Notes: generated by a model from the letters alone, not told the origin. A DNA stretch of 64,000 bases from Temnothorax longispinosus (GCF_030848805.1 NC_092369.1:903798-967797), one strand, 5' to 3'; positions 33,299 to 46,582 are shown, counted from the first letter of the stretch. Made by a program: numbers and translations.

Positions 33299-34829
33299 TT
33301 ACTGATAAATTTGTACAAATTTCCATGGGACGGCGCCTTCTTCATTGAAATAATCTGTAAATTTATTTCGAATATTTGCAGCCACTCTTGAACACGTATG
33401 ATTGGAACTAGTAGCAATACTTTGTAAAGCAGAATTATTTGTTTCAACCATATTTCTCCAAGCACCTGGTATAATTGATCCATTATCTATTTCTCTATCG
33501 ACCATGTCTGGAGTTATAAATGTTTCTCTTCTTGTTAGATCTTGCTTACGAAGCCAGTTATGCAAAACAACTGTTGCTTTTACCATTTTTTCAACAGTAT
33601 CGACTTTTGCAATTGTACTTTTTCTATAAATTCGCCATTGAGCTGCAAGTATTCCGAATGTATTCTCGATCATTCTTCTTACTCGGGATAGTCGATAATT
33701 GAAGACTTTTTTTTCAGTTGATAGTTTCTCTCTGCCAGGATATGGTCGCATTAAATATGAACTCAATGGAAATGCTTCATCTCCAACAATCACATACGGA
33801 TAATTGGAACTTCCTTCATAAATTTCATCTGCACATGGAACATGCATGTTTCCTTGTGCAAATCGTTGACCCATTCGAGAATTCTTAAAAATACCACCAT
33901 CGCTCTGACGGCCAAAAGCTCCAATATCAACTAAAGTGAAGAGATAGTTAGCATCACACATCGCTAATAATACAATGCTGTGGGTTTTTTTATAGTTGTA
34001 ATACATCGAACCGGAATGTTCAGGACTCTAGACAATATAAACAAATAAACATTTTAGTGAAATTTTGGCAAATATATGCAGTGTTCACACTTGCATGGAA
34101 AAAGTGCATATCATACTTGATACCTGTATAACGACATGCTTTCCATCTAAAGCTCCAATACAATGTGGAAACTGCCATTTTTCATCGAAATCATGAGCAA
34201 TTGCTTTCCAGTCTAACTGATTACATTGTACCAATACAAGTGGTGATAATATTTCCCATAAGATTTCACACGTTTCGGCAATAATTTGAGATACTGATGT
34301 CAAACTAACAAGATAGTGGTACGACATTGATGTCATACTATCTCCACTCGCTAAATATCTATAATAAGAAATAAAATGACTAAAAACATGAGCTAAATTT
34401 AAAAAAAATTGTTTTACATTTTAATAAAATTTCAAACCTTAAGCATATTGATAATCGTTGTTCTGCTCCAATTGGTTCACGAATGACATACTGTCGAGTA
34501 ATTCTTGGACCTATTAATTGCAATAACTCTTCAAATTGAATAGTACTCATTCGGAAATAATTTCGAAAACGCAAATCTTCCAATTTTAATATGGGTAAAG
34601 CAGTATGATAAAATCCATAACGTCGACGTTGTTGAAACAATTCAGTTACCCAAGTCCGTTTCTTTTTATAATGCCGCTTCGCTTTTGAAGTTTCAGTGAC
34701 CCAAGCTACAATTGCACTAGTTGCTAGTGCAATGGCAATTTTTTGTCTCCTCCAAGTTTCAACATTATGTTCTTGAACCGCTTTCTCACATTCTTTGTAC
34801 CATTGATACAATCTTTGATTGTACGACAT
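33299..34829 (-). CDS. Harbinger DDE transposase (HARBI1-like, DDE_Tnp_4)
   Basis: Three exons, 34829-34438, 34358-34124 and 34027-33299, join in phase to give 451 residues with no stop. The start is MSYNQRLYQWYKECEKAVQE. An N-terminal helical region (RFRNYFRMSTIQFEELLQLI) is followed by the nuclease core: first Asp in IGALDGKHVVIQ, a central VDIGAFGRQSDGG, second Asp in IVGDEAFPLSSY and the Glu in RMIENTFGILAAQWRI. All three catalytic acids are kept. The C-terminus ends VPWKFVQIYQ. The first donor is AG followed by GTTTGA, somewhat weak. This could still be active if the partner protein is supplied by another copy. Confidence 0.88.
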
Positions 34830-35298
34830 TATTAAACCAAATAAAACTGTAAAAATTATGTTAAATTAAGGAAAAATTTATAAACGGTCAGAACTAGATC
34901 TTGATTGCCTAATAATATTATTTGCGTAAATTTATGTACAATTCATCGCCCCAGCGAACCACGCACCGTTACTTTCTGTGTTGAAACGTAACCTCACTAA
35001 AGCTAGAACAGTACCATCACATAATTAAATTGATAATCAATTATTAAGCAACCAAGATCCTAACCTTAGGCTTTTCTTTAATTTGATTGTATATCATATA
35101 TATCGTATGCTACTTATTTATAAATTTAAATTGTTTAAATACACTAACAACTCACCACAATATTATTTTTAGGTTATAATTTAATGTCGTGCTGTTGTGC
35201 TGCTGCTGCACCTTTTCATGAGCAGCAAGTATGCTCTAGTAAATTTTGGGCACGTGACTGATTTGCTGCTGCAGCATGCTGCATATGAAAAGGCACCT
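34830..35298 (-). promoter_or_regulatory. Transposase 5' region and right Harbinger terminus
   Basis: Sequence between the transposase start and the right TIR. It should contain the transposase promoter. Short CAGCAGCA-rich words cluster at 35190-35280 next to the TIR, which may be binding sites for the element's proteins. Confidence 0.4.
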
Positions 35299-35301
35299 TA
35301 A

Positions 35302-36123
35302 CTGTGAGATTATAAAAAATACTTTTCCAAACTGAAACGTCACGTAATTTTTGCGATTTTCGATACGTCAATAGATTTCTTAGATTCTTGGATTTAAAAC
35401 GATACTTTGTCATATTGATATAATATTGCGGCGATTGCACGGCAATTGTATAATATTAAGCACTAATTGAAAAATGTCTATCACAACGTTTACAGAAATT
35501 CTGCGGAATAGAATTGTATTCGTAGCGATTCTGAATCGTTGAAATATGCCGCACGTAAAACGTACATTAGGTATCTTAGGTACCCATGCCAAAACCACGC
35601 CTGATAATCGATTAAACGAGTAAACATTAATAATTTAAATTAATTCGAATATATCGAATATCAGTATTGAGCCATACATCACGTCATGCGTTTTATAACT
35701 TGAATCATAATTGTTTCTAAAAGATATGTATACTGCAATATAAATTATTACGATGCTATGATTAAATTATTGTAATAATGTTATATAATGTTGGAGAATA
35801 TAAAACTCAGTTCTGAAATAATACATGTATTATATATTTCTTTAGATAAATTCATTTTCATGTCAAAGTACAACGTCGCATATAAGACGCAGTGATTACA
35901 ATTTTTATAATAATTATCGATGACATCTACCGAAAATAAAGCGAAAAGAAGATGAGTTAAAGAAATTTGAATTTTCTTAGACGTATATGCTAAGCGAGCG
36001 CTTCGCACACAAGGAAGAAAAAGAGTACATAATATTAAATACAAACGACGAGAAACGCTGTGAGGAAAAATTACAGTTAGAATTCGAGACCTAACTGTAC
36101 AGTGATGCGCTTTGCGTGCGCTA
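35302..36123. other. Gene-free stretch, nothing recognised
   Basis: No gene-like frame or repeat was found. Short - strand frames here lack any family signal. Confidence 0.45.
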
Positions 36124-36245
36124 AGGGCCACTTCGACCAAACTCCGATTAACTTAATCGTTGATTAGTCCATTGGAAATGCGATTGGTCATTTCCAATGG
36201 ACTAATCAATGATTAAGTTAATCGGTGCTTGGTCGAAGTGGCCCT
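36124..36245. repeat. Palindromic MITE of 122 bases
   Basis: AGGGCCACTTCGACCAA and TTGGTCGAAGTGGCCCT are exact inverted ends. The arms continue inward almost to the centre (AACTTAATC, GATTAGTCCATTGGAAATG) with few mismatches. Confidence 0.8.
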
Positions 36246-36885
36246 GAGAATTGCAGAATCAACATCTGGAATTCAATATAATAAAATTGGATACATATAT
36301 GTGTTTCGTATATTGTAAAAAAACAAACAGTACGACGAGAAGGCACATATTTTACTTAACTGCACGGATGGTGGGCAATTAGCATACTCGATCTGAAATA
36401 TCGCAATCAACAATTCTGTTATTATAATTGGTTGTCAATAACAAGTGTAACATCATACAATATATACAGTATCATATACTGTATATCGAGTAAGAGCTGA
36501 AATATCTAAATGTGCTTATTTTTTAAAGCACGCCAAAACGTTATTATTCCTGCTGATTTCCTCCTCGTTTTAGTGTGATAAACACGGATTATGGAATTTT
36601 TAATGAATATTAGTTAATAAAACACGTAACGAGTAACGTTCTCAATAACGTTGATATACAATTTACGTGATGATAACGCGCTAAGAAACAATTTGATAGT
36701 ATAGCATTGATCGATTTACAGATATAATTATATACTATTTCTTATACTTCGTGCCTGATTCGTTGGTATTTTTTATTCACGTTTTTACAATCGACAAAAC
36801 AGCGCATGTAGATTCGTAGACGCATGCATTTCTGAAAGAGGCATTGCGAAATAATTGCCGATATTTAGACGGAAGATTCTGACAA

Positions 36886-37930
36886 CCCTTACAAAAAAGT
36901 ATTACTAGCTGGTTAGTAATAAATACTTATTTTGTGTATTAATAATACTAAAATTAAGTATTTATTAGTACTTGAATCACTGTGATCCAAGTATTGCATA
37001 GTATTTTATTACTGGTCAGTAATTTATGAAAGTAGTATTTAATACAGGACGAGTATTGAATACTTAGTATTAAATTTCTGATGAGAAAGCATTTAATACT
37101 AGGTGAAAAATACTTGTGTAATAAATACTTGTGTTGAATTACTGATGAGTATTTTAATGTTAGTACTGAAGTACTGAACCAAGGATTCCATGTGTAATAA
37201 ATCACTGGCCAGTATTTTAATATTAACACTCAAGTACTGAACTGAATATTCCATGTGAAATTAATCACTGACCAGTACTACAATTTGTATAGAAACATTA
37301 TAATGGGTAATTCCTGATAATATTAAGGAAAAGAGATAAAAGTAAGGCACAAATACATTTTATATGAAGGTCTGTACTAATTCGTCGTGATAAAAGTGTA
37401 CAAGTTTTGAAATAGTACTGAGGATATCATTTTAATATCCAATTCAAAATTTTATTACTCTTTTTAAACTGAATTTGTTTCTTAAGATGATTTTTAAAAA
37501 ATTATATATTTGCGCTGGTTATGACACATGTAGACTATATATAACACTTACATCAAATTAAGAAGTAGTCTACCACGTAAGGCAGTTGGCTCACGATCCA
37601 GAGGTCCCGAGTTCGATCCCACCAAGGTAAGTGTTTTTCAAATACGAGAAAATATTTATAATTATAGATTGCACGTTAAGAAACAAATTTAGTTATAAAA
37701 TAGTAATAAAATTTCGAAAAAAAATAATTTTTTTTTATGCCGGGTAAATATCGGAAATCGAAATATCGGTGAGTAATTCAATACTAAGCACCAGTAGTTC
37801 TGTGTAGTATTAATCACTACCTATAATACTTATCACTACCAGTATTTTCCCAGTATTTCCCAAATAAATATTGACAGTATTAAATCACTGAGATTTTAAG
37901 TATTTAGTCAGTAATACTTTTCTGTAAGGG
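36886..37930. mobile_element. TIR element of about 1 kb built of AGTATT-like words
   Basis: Ends CCCTTACAAAAAAGTATTAC and GTAATACTTTTCTGTAAGGG are inverted repeats with one mismatch. The interior is full of AGTATTTAATACT-type words and includes a tRNA-like B-box segment at 37560-37630. No transposase. Confidence 0.6.
37553..37633 (+). repeat. tRNA-like segment (degenerate, inside a TIR element)
   Basis: GAGTTCGATCC at 37609-37619 matches the B-box consensus GGTTCGANTCC closely, and CACTTAC (37548-37554) pairs with GTAAGTG (37627-37633). The remaining stems do not fold well, so this is more likely a tRNA-derived or SINE-like fragment than a working tRNA. Confidence 0.3.
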
Positions 37931-38403
37931 AATTAAAAGGTATATGATACCTGGTTTACTTAGTCGTAATGCTCTTTGATTTCTACCACTTTTATTCGCC
38001 ATTAAAGTTAAGTATACTTTGCGAGACTCGAGACAATTTGTTACAATTATGATATGGTTAATGCACTTTTTTAATATTTAATTTATGATACTCACTATGA
38101 CTAGCATTTAAATTTTACACAAAATTTTTGAGAAAAGACGAACGTAATTAAATATACACATAAAAATTACGGATAGAAACACACAATTAATATCTATGTA
38201 GTAAAGTACAAACGTAAGTATATACATCGTACGTGCGTTGTATATACATATGTACATGTAAGAACATACGCATAAGTACATTTGCTATTATTATTGTTGC
38301 TGTATTTTACACTAATATTATTATCATTATTATTTGACATTCCACGAATATGATTAAAAATTTGTATATTTATATATGCCGTGTACGTATATGTGTGTAA
38401 TTA

Positions 38404-38915
38404 CATTAGCTCGTTGAAATGTAAAACGTTCTTGGAGCGGTTTTTTTAAATAATTGGTCCCATTTCTCCTTTGGCACAGAAGTACATCCAAGTGTCAAAC
38501 GAAATACATATAAGACCGATCTGATACACCCTGTGGAAGACACCCTTACACTAAAAAAACTTACCCCCCGGACCACTTTAAATATTCTGGCTACACTGAA
38601 AATGATTTGTCCCATTTCTCCTTTGGCACAGAGCAACCTCTGAATGCCACACACGAAATACACAAGAGACCGATCCGATACCCACGGAAGACATCCTTAT
38701 ACTCAAAAAACCTACCCTCGGACTTTAAATATTCTTGCTATGCTGAAAATGAGATTTGTCCCATTTCTTCTTTGTCTCATTTCAGCGTAGCAAGAATATT
38801 TAAAGTGGTTTTTTTTTAGTGTAAGGGTGCCGTCCGCAGGGTGTATCGGATCGGTCATATGTATTTCGTGTCTGACTACCTCTGTATCAAAGAGAAAATG
38901 GGACAAATCATTTTT
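38404..38915. repeat. Three related blocks of about 180 bases, the third inverted
   Basis: Blocks one and two share TCCCATTTCTCCTTTGGCAC, GAAATACA, GACCGAT and CTTTAAATATTC in direct order. The third (from about 38770) runs the other way, ending ATCAAAGAGAAAATGGGACA. Open frames here follow the repeat. Confidence 0.7.
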
Positions 38916-39655
38916 TTAAAAATCGCCAGGAATGTTCCAAACTTCAATCAGCTATTATATTGTAAATATGTACTGTTGATATCGTAAAACTTTTACATCA
39001 TGTACACGAAAATAAGATTGAGCAAAAATGATTCGCCGTGTGTATTTATAATGTGTATGTACACGAGCGCGTCCGTGTACATGTTTTTTTATATAATAAC
39101 ATTTATTAAACGCATTAAAATTTTTTTCTACAAATACAAATTTATTTCTAAGCGATAATGCTCATCTTATTGAACAATGTGATGATTGTATATACAAATA
39201 TATCCAGAGCACGATTAAAAGCGAAAACATAATCAAATCTATATCCACAGTAATATATTGTCTCGATTATATGTAAAATATTGCTTTTGATTCTTTATAT
39301 CGATATAATAATTTATAATATTTATGATGATAAGGTTAAAACACTTCATTTTTTTAAAGGAGCACCAGGCTCGGATCGAATTGTAAAGAGATACTACTAG
39401 ATTCAAAATCGACATTACATGTATTACTTGCAAAATAATTGAGTCGATCACTTTATTAAATTCAATATTGAGAATGATGGAGATATTCATAAATATTTTT
39501 TATTTTATTCAAATATTCAAAAATATCTTATTTCTTTTAAACCGTTTAAAATGTTAAAGTACACTAAAATTAGAAAAAAAACATGTGAAAATCTTAAGTT
39601 TGCAAAATTATATTTACATCGTAGTTCTCGGATTACCTATAGATTTTGAATGATT

Positions 39656-39778
39656 CCCAGCAAACACAATGCAACATGTAACGTACAGGTTAACACACAC
39701 GTGTTATATTGCATTTATATTGTTGAGTAGGAAATTACAACTAACCTGTACGTTACATGTTGCATTGTGTTTGCTGGG
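39656..39778. repeat. Palindromic MITE with perfect 37-base arms
   Basis: CCCAGCAAACACAATGCAAC onward is the exact reverse complement of the right end (GTTGCATTGTGTTTGCTGGG). About 45 unpaired bases separate the arms. Confidence 0.85.
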
Positions 39779-39984
39779 TTCAAAGAAAAGATAATAGAAT
39801 AAACCTATTACTTCTATTTACAAATATTCGTTAATCCTTTGAAAATTTATATAAATTTGACGATTTATTTCGATTCTTTTGCTACGTATTCGTATTCGGA
39901 TATTTTATTATTTATGCTCTTCATAATATTGACGATCTACGTCTTGTAAAGTTTTCAATATTTATGTTGTTTATGTCTATAAAT

Positions 39985-39988
<4 letters not shown>

Positions 39989-40044
<56 letters not shown>
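39989..40044. repeat. (TA)n microsatellite
   Basis: Nearly pure TA. Further TA runs are at about 40598-40633, 40668-40726 and 46543-46580. Confidence 0.85.
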
Positions 40045-40050
<6 letters not shown>

Positions 40051-40591
40051 AGTGTTTTAAATAAAAAAATATACACACGCACAGAGGATGTCTGATAGTT
40101 GATGTAACACTGCTCATGGGTATGTAAAGTGGGTTAAACTGAATAGAAAAATCTTCTAACATTTTGCGATTTTTTCAATAATTATTAGCAAATTAATAAA
40201 GGTCTATGAATCAATATGCATTCGCGCGATTCAGCAGCAAAAAATAGCCCAATATTATGCAATATTAGTATCATATATCACCCACGAGCGGTGTTATACT
40301 TATTGTCAGACACTCTGTATATACACACACATTATACATAATATAACTAATTATAACATAGATATAACTAATTATAAGATAGTTTCTGAAAAAATAAATT
40401 TTAAATAATGAATATAATTATAATTAAATTAAACCTTTATCACGGACTTACAAACATTTCTGCTAACATCGTTTTCATTGCGAATCTGTATAGAGAAGTA
40501 ATATTTGTCTGCTGTATGTGACGCTTTCTATTTCGACTTGCGCAGCAAGAATTAATTTAAGACGATATTCATAGTCATTTCTTGATGACTA

Positions 40592-40633
<42 letters not shown>

Positions 40634-40638
<5 letters not shown>

Positions 40639-40673
40639 CGAGAAGAAAATGGCGAATTTAAATGTGTTTTATA

Positions 40674-40715
<42 letters not shown>

Positions 40716-41020
40716 ATATATATATAAAACACATTTAAATTCGCCATTTTTTTCTCGAGTTTTTAAACAATAATACACAATATAACAAATTAAATTAATA
40801 AAAAAAAAAAAAAAATTAATATTTTTAAACAATATTAAAAATTCGAGAAGAAAATGGCGAATTTAAATGTGTTTAACAAATGTTACTTAAATGTTAAAAT
40901 ATCAATCAATCGTTACAATAATTAACATTTAAATCAAGTAACGTTAAAGTTACATTAACATTTAAGTAATGTTTGTTAAACACGTCTAAATTCGTCGTTT
41001 TCTTCCCGATTTTTAAAACA
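40634..41020. repeat. Two adjacent hairpins sharing the arm CGAGAAGAAAATGGCGAATT
   Basis: The first arm at 40638-40670 is mirrored at 40728-40762 across a TA run. The second hairpin has arms at 40847-40880 and 40975-41016 with an inner palindrome built on ACATTTAAGTAA. The outer arm is the same sequence in both, so one may be a duplicate of the other. Confidence 0.65.
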
Positions 41021-42611
41021 ACTAATACACAATATATTTCCCTATACACATTTAGGCTTTTTAGATACAAGTGTATATATCAAAGTTTTATTTTTAAATA
41101 GTTGCAATTGTACTAACGCAGACTGGCTTAGTTCATTAAGAACATATCTGCGTGATATGGTTCGCTTTCAAATGGTCCATGGAGTTTGACGCAGCTGAAA
41201 GTGCGTTACGTGTAAGGCTCTAAAATACATCTCGAAAAATTATCGCGAGCAAAGTATCCGACAGTAAGGATAATAAAGCTACAATCTTGCGACTCACGTT
41301 AACGTATTTACATCTGAAATCAATTCTGATGAGGCTGTACTCCAACCCGAATTATCCACGGTAAATTTTTACAAATTGAATCAATATTAAATATCTGAAC
41401 ATTGCATGCATGAAATATAGTAAGATGCGATTCGTTTACTAGGTGCTCGAGTACTTATGCGTAATATGACGCGTTACAAAAGAAAACGCGTTATTGATAT
41501 CCATTTTATTATAATATATACCGTAAATAAATGTATGCGTATAAAATCGCAGTTACATGCCAATCTACCAAATGGAAGGATTCTGAACGCACAGAATGCA
41601 TTAAAAGTGACGGACACAAGTAGAGGCAACGTAACTTTTTCTTTCTGAAATACGACTTTCATATAATTCGATGTACCAGATAATTCAAAAACATGGACAA
41701 TCTTAATGGACAAAAGGAATTCAAAATTTAATGTGCTTCTTACATGCTATAGATATAAAATAATAGTACATTAAAATGCGTGATCTGATAAATACGATGA
41801 TGATAAATACGACGATAAATCTGTGTTACACAGTTGCCATAGAATGTAAAGATTAAAAGCACTGACGCAATAATACACCTAATATAAAAGTCGATAAAAA
41901 TACACGATATTACACGATAATTCACGATAAACTATATAATAATATATTTAGTTTTCACTAAAAAATTTGTTATTTAGGCCATGCCTGCGAAATTGTTTCG
42001 CACATTTGCATATTTGTGAGCGTGTAGTTCCAAAAATAAATTCCTCCAAATCAAAAATCGCAGAAAACTTAGATTTTCTTACGATCATATGTAGCTTGGC
42101 ATGCTACAAGGTGGTCGTTAAAAATTATAATTATTTATTATTGCAATAAATTTCCTCTGTTTCAAAATCCTCTATTCTATACATTTTTTTTACTCTAGCT
42201 TAGAGTCGCTTCTTTCTAACATTTTTCTCTTGCGCTGTTCTCCTATTACTGTACTATTTATCACGTACCAACGTGACCATATATCTGCTTCATTAGAACT
42301 AGTATGAGAACTGAGAAGCAATTACATTAAAGAAAATGTTGACTGGGCCTTTGATAAGCTTGGAAATAGAGATAGTTTATGCTTGCAACGTTAAAAACAT
42401 TCAAAATTTTATGCATTGTTGACGATAAAATACTCAATTCAAAAAACAATAAAACAATCAATCAAAAAACACGAAGAATTACAATAATAAATTTGAGTGA
42501 TAAAAAGAGAATCGTGAAGCTAGTAATCCGATAAGGATTACTGTATGAATCACAAATTAATTTTCGAGCGTTCTGCGAACACAATACATACTTTTCCTTT
42601 TGGTTTTTACT
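41021..42611 (-). other. TRPM 3' flank and probable 3' UTR
   Basis: No other gene is recognised. On the - strand AATAAA (TTTATT on + at 42134-42139) is a candidate polyadenylation signal about 470 bases after the TRPM stop. Confidence 0.4.
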
Positions 42612-43928
42612 TTAACACATAGTTTCGGAAGCGGGGGCAGGTACGGTGCTCAGAATTTTGTCGCTCGGGTCGGTTGCCTCCGGGTCGCAGATCGGCGGTC
42701 GCGCGAGCGTTTGCTCGATCTCACGGGTGACGCTGATTGTTGGCGTTGGCCGACGAGGGTCCTCCTCGATCGCGGAGGCGCGACACAGCTGGCGGTGGTC
42801 GCTGGACACATTGAAGAAGCACGCGATACCACTAGCCTCATCCGCGTGTGCGTTCGACGGCCCATCGTCTTCGTCATCATCGTGGCCGCGATAACGTCGC
42901 TGAATTAGATCTTCCATCTGTTGATAATCGCATTCCTCCGCGTCGCGCAGGTGTTCGTTCTCGATCTGCCATGCCATCTCGGGATTCGATATGTCCGACA
43001 TGTTGTGCATTCGCGATGGCGGCGGCGAAAGCGGCGGCGTTCTCGGTGGGCTTAACAAGCCGCAATAACTTTCGAGCTCATCCGTGATACTGGTATACTC
43101 GGCGCGCATTGTCAGCAGAATCGATCTCTGTCCACTCCCAGCCGAGGTGACGGATGACGGGATCACGGCCACACGAGGCTCCGCCCAAGTCACGGCCCTC
43201 TGGATACCGGGCGGAGGAAGCAGCATAAAATCGTCCGATTCCGATCGAGTTCTGCTATTTTGCCTGAATGTACCACGTTCCGTGGAATCTTGCCTGAGCG
43301 TACGTTCTGTCGAGTCCTGCCTGGTATCTGAAGGCGGATTCTCGCTGCTGGCCTCTTTGCTAGCCTCCCTGCTGGTCTCCCTGCTGACTTCTCTGCTGGT
43401 AGCCTCGATACTGATTTCTCTGCTCATCTCTCTGCTCACTTCTCTGCTGGTGTCCCTGCTGATTCCTTTCTCGCACGGTATACCCTTCTTGCCAACCGTT
43501 TCACCTTCAACGACGTCTTTGGTACCTTCCGTTTCAAAGCTGGTAATTGTCTTGACATCATCCTGACCGACGTGAGCGTCTACACTTACGGAAGAATCGT
43601 GTCTGCTGAGATTTTCACGGGAAGTCATGGTCTCAGACGTCTTGAGAATGTCATCTATCGGGTGGTCGACATTCAGGAAAGTAGCATCGGTGAGAGATCG
43701 TAGGAGCCTCTTGCGCCGCGCGATCGTCGGCAACTGCGTGTGAGAATCCGCCTCGGATAGAGCCTCCGATCGCTCTGATACCCGACGCTGCCGAATGTTA
43801 TCAAACGCGTCTAAACCGGCTAGTTCTTCATTCGGCATGTACGTCGCCATGAAACGATGAATCACCCCAAGATGTGCTAAAGTTTGTTGACTTAGTTCCT
43901 CCAATTTGCGGATACGAAATTCGACGGC
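42612..43928 (-). CDS. Trpm: TRPM exon 17: C-terminal tail with SREx repeats
   Basis: 438 residues, starting AVEFRIRKLEELSQQTLAHL, which completes the coiled coil. The rest is low complexity and probably disordered, with a run of SRE-containing tetrapeptides (SREVSREMSREISIEATSRE) at about 43345-43465 and many Ser/Thr/Glu. It ends ASETMC and TAA. No alpha-kinase signature is present, so it is a plain channel and not a chanzyme. Confidence 0.92.
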   Translation of the reverse strand, partial: AVEFRIRKLEELSQQTLAHLGVIHRFMATYMPNEELAGLDAFDNIRQRRVSERSEALSEADSHTQLPTIARRKRLLRSLTDATFLNVDHPIDDILKTSETMTSRENLSRHDSSVSVDAHVGQDDVKTITSFETEGTKDVVEGETVGKKGIPCEKGISRDTSREVSREMSREISIEATSREVSRETSREASKEASSENPPSDTRQDSTERTLRQDSTERGTFRQNSRTRSESDDFMLLPPPGIQRAVTWAEPRVAVIPSSVTSAGSGQRSILLTMRAEYTSITDELESYCGLLSPPRTPPLSPPPSRMHNMSDISNPEMAWQIENEHLRDAEECDYQQMEDLIQRRYRGHDDDEDDGPSNAHADEASGIACFFNVSSDHRQLCRASAIEEDPRRPTPTISVTREIEQTLARPPICDPEATDPSDKILSTVPAPASETMC

Positions 43929-46537
43929 CTGTAAATATGAAAATGATTTTGTATACAGAATGTAGCAAGAAGAATAAAAAAAAAAGGTCCAAGACTCTAG
44001 AGACGTATAATATTCGCCAAAAAAATTAAAATGTTCAATCGATTCTCGGTTTTGGTAATACAGATTGCTTGTTAGTATCTTCGCATAAATTACTCTCGTT
44101 ATATATAATAAAAATATTAAAGTAAGATTATCGAAAAGTATTTGCGATTATCGAAAACATTTTGCGAGTTTTCGGTATAAAAAATGTAATTATATATCCA
44201 TATTATCAAAACTAAATATTGTTTCTGTCTTTGACATGGTTAATTTTTCTATATTAATTAAATATTTTTCGCTTCTTCTAATGAGTACTATACATATTCT
44301 TAAAAGATTGGATTTTCTTTCGGTACTCTACAAGAGAGAAAATATCTAAAGTGTGTAATAAAAACTATTTATTATACAAGAAGTTATATACCTGAAGAGA
44401 CGCGTTCTGATTGCTCTCTTTTTTATCGATATCCTCTATTTTCTGATGCATATTCTCTACTCGATCTGTTGTAATTTTCACGCGCTCCTCCGTGGACATT
44501 TGCAGTTTGAGTTCCTGTTCACGGAAATAACCCTCAACGCAATCCTCCTCGAAGTCGTACAGTCGTTCCATGTCGTCAGCCTCCAGGAACAATTTCAGCC
44601 CATTGTCACAGGTCTCGCCGGTGCCGCTTTTACCTTGCGTAATGTGCTTCAGAAAATATCTCAGCAGTAAATATACGTGGCAAATCGCTATAAGCGGCGG
44701 CGGCAACACTGGTTTCTGTTCATATTCCATAACGACGGTAAACCGTTGAAACATCCAGACTTGATGAGCTATAGCATTTACCTCATTGAAAATATTGTTA
44801 AATACCGCAATTAACAGATTTATCAGCAAAATATTGGCAACTAAAAGATACACGGACATTGCAGCAGGTGTGATCCAACGACCTGGAAGACACTGCATCA
44901 TTCCCGGCTCATCCCCGCAATCAGGATCTATATTATCCGCGTACACTTCTCCATATAGCATAAAGTATGGCTCCATAAATATCTACCAAAAAAAGTATAA
45001 TAATTATATGTATGTATAATAATTATATGTAATTAAAAAAATGTATGTACAGATTTTCTTTTTAGAGATGTATCTCAAATAGAAAATGTATACGTACGTC
45101 TCGTACTATGCGCCATTTTGGTTCAGAATTGGGATTCAATATAGCTTGTCTGGCTACACCGAAACTCATAAGCACAACTAGCAAAAGCACCACAAAATAT
45201 ATCATATTTTTAACCATCTTTCCCATCATTGTCACCAGAGGACCTATAAAATATAAATTATCGAGTATTACATAGCTATGAAATAATTAGATTATGTAAA
45301 AAAGTGTTTTGTCATATTTAATTATTTGAACGTTGACTATATACAGTCAATGTGCAAATTTATTTATAGCTTTGTGAAAAAGCAAGCAAGATTGAGTTTT
45401 AATTTAATATTTTCAACGTACCAAAATATTTATTGACACCAAGGATGTTGAGTATTCGTAAGTACCAGTAGATGCAATCAACACAATAGATGACGCGACC
45501 TACATCTAAAGTCGAATGTCGTAAACGCAATGCTAGTCCAATTTGGAAAAATATAATAGCAGCGGCATCGCAGGGGTTCCACATGTTCCATGCCCACACG
45601 CTGAACTTGTGCGAGAGCGTTGCAGGTTCCGAGGTTGCTATCTCGCGTACTTTTTCACATCCGAGAGTACAGATATATGCAATCGCGTATATTTCGGCTA
45701 TCGACGGATGATCGTCCATATGCACCAAAATGCAATACGAGAAAAAAAGTAGGAAAATAATGTAGGCTATCTACAAAAAAAGGAATATTTTTATTGCATT
45801 ACGTTTTGTTATAACCGTTTATATATAATAAACATAAATATAAATATCTACACAGATAAATACATATAATTCCATACATGAGTATTAAGACGTATAAATG
45901 TTTCTACTTACAGCGTTTGCCCAAAATTTTGTTATTGGAGCGGTATAGAACTCGTATAATTTCTTTCTCAATTTTAACGGTCTGGTTGTTTTATTATCGT
46001 AATATTCAGATCGAAGACCATAAGCGCGATGTATCCCTTCATCAATATCCGTTAGTACTTTCCCATTCTCTTGGACAATCGTCTCCTTGATTATCGTGCT
46101 GTGTTCATTGCTAATCAAAGCCTATAAAAAAACATAAATAATTTACAAATATTCGAGTAAATTGTTCATATACTGGAAAAGACATTACATACATAAAATT
46201 TAATAAGTTTCTCAATGCATGGTTAAATGGATATCAATTGATATCAAACTTGAAATGTCTAATGAAAAGAAAGAAGGAAATTTAATTCAGTATAATATAA
46301 CGATTATTCACGAAAAAGTAGCATGACATGTAATAGAGATATATAAATTATAAATAAAGACAAGATAGTAATTACTATCTTTGCTTAGACAAGATAGTAA
46401 TTATCAAATGTTTATAAGATGAGTAACATTTACACATTTTATAAGACATGAAATTAACATTTGTCCTTAAAATTTACATTGATATTAATAAGCAAAAACG
46501 AGGATTTAATTTGTCAATAAGCTAATCTTTACATCTC

Positions 46538-46582
<45 letters not shown>

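Larger units (their letters stand above)
29768..35298. mobile_element. PIF/Harbinger DNA transposon with TAA target duplications
   Basis: The left end AAGTACCATTTCATGCGGCA and the reverse-complemented right end AGGTGCCTTTTCATATGCAG are imperfect inverted repeats, each followed by a GC-rich palindrome (GCGGCAGCGTGCTGCCGC on the left, GCAGCATGCTGC on the right). TAA is present immediately outside both ends (29765-29767 and 35299-35301), matching the TWA target of Harbinger elements. Two genes lie inside, converging: a MADF-type protein on + and a DDE transposase on -. Nested repeats include a TTAA element at 31686-32190 and microsatellites near 31160-31270. Confidence 0.85.

Noticed and set aside
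37553..37633. A functional tRNA gene
   Set aside because: Only the B box and outer stem look right; the other stems do not pair.
42600..43566. + strand frames of 79-160 codons
   Set aside because: They are antisense shadows of the last TRPM exon.
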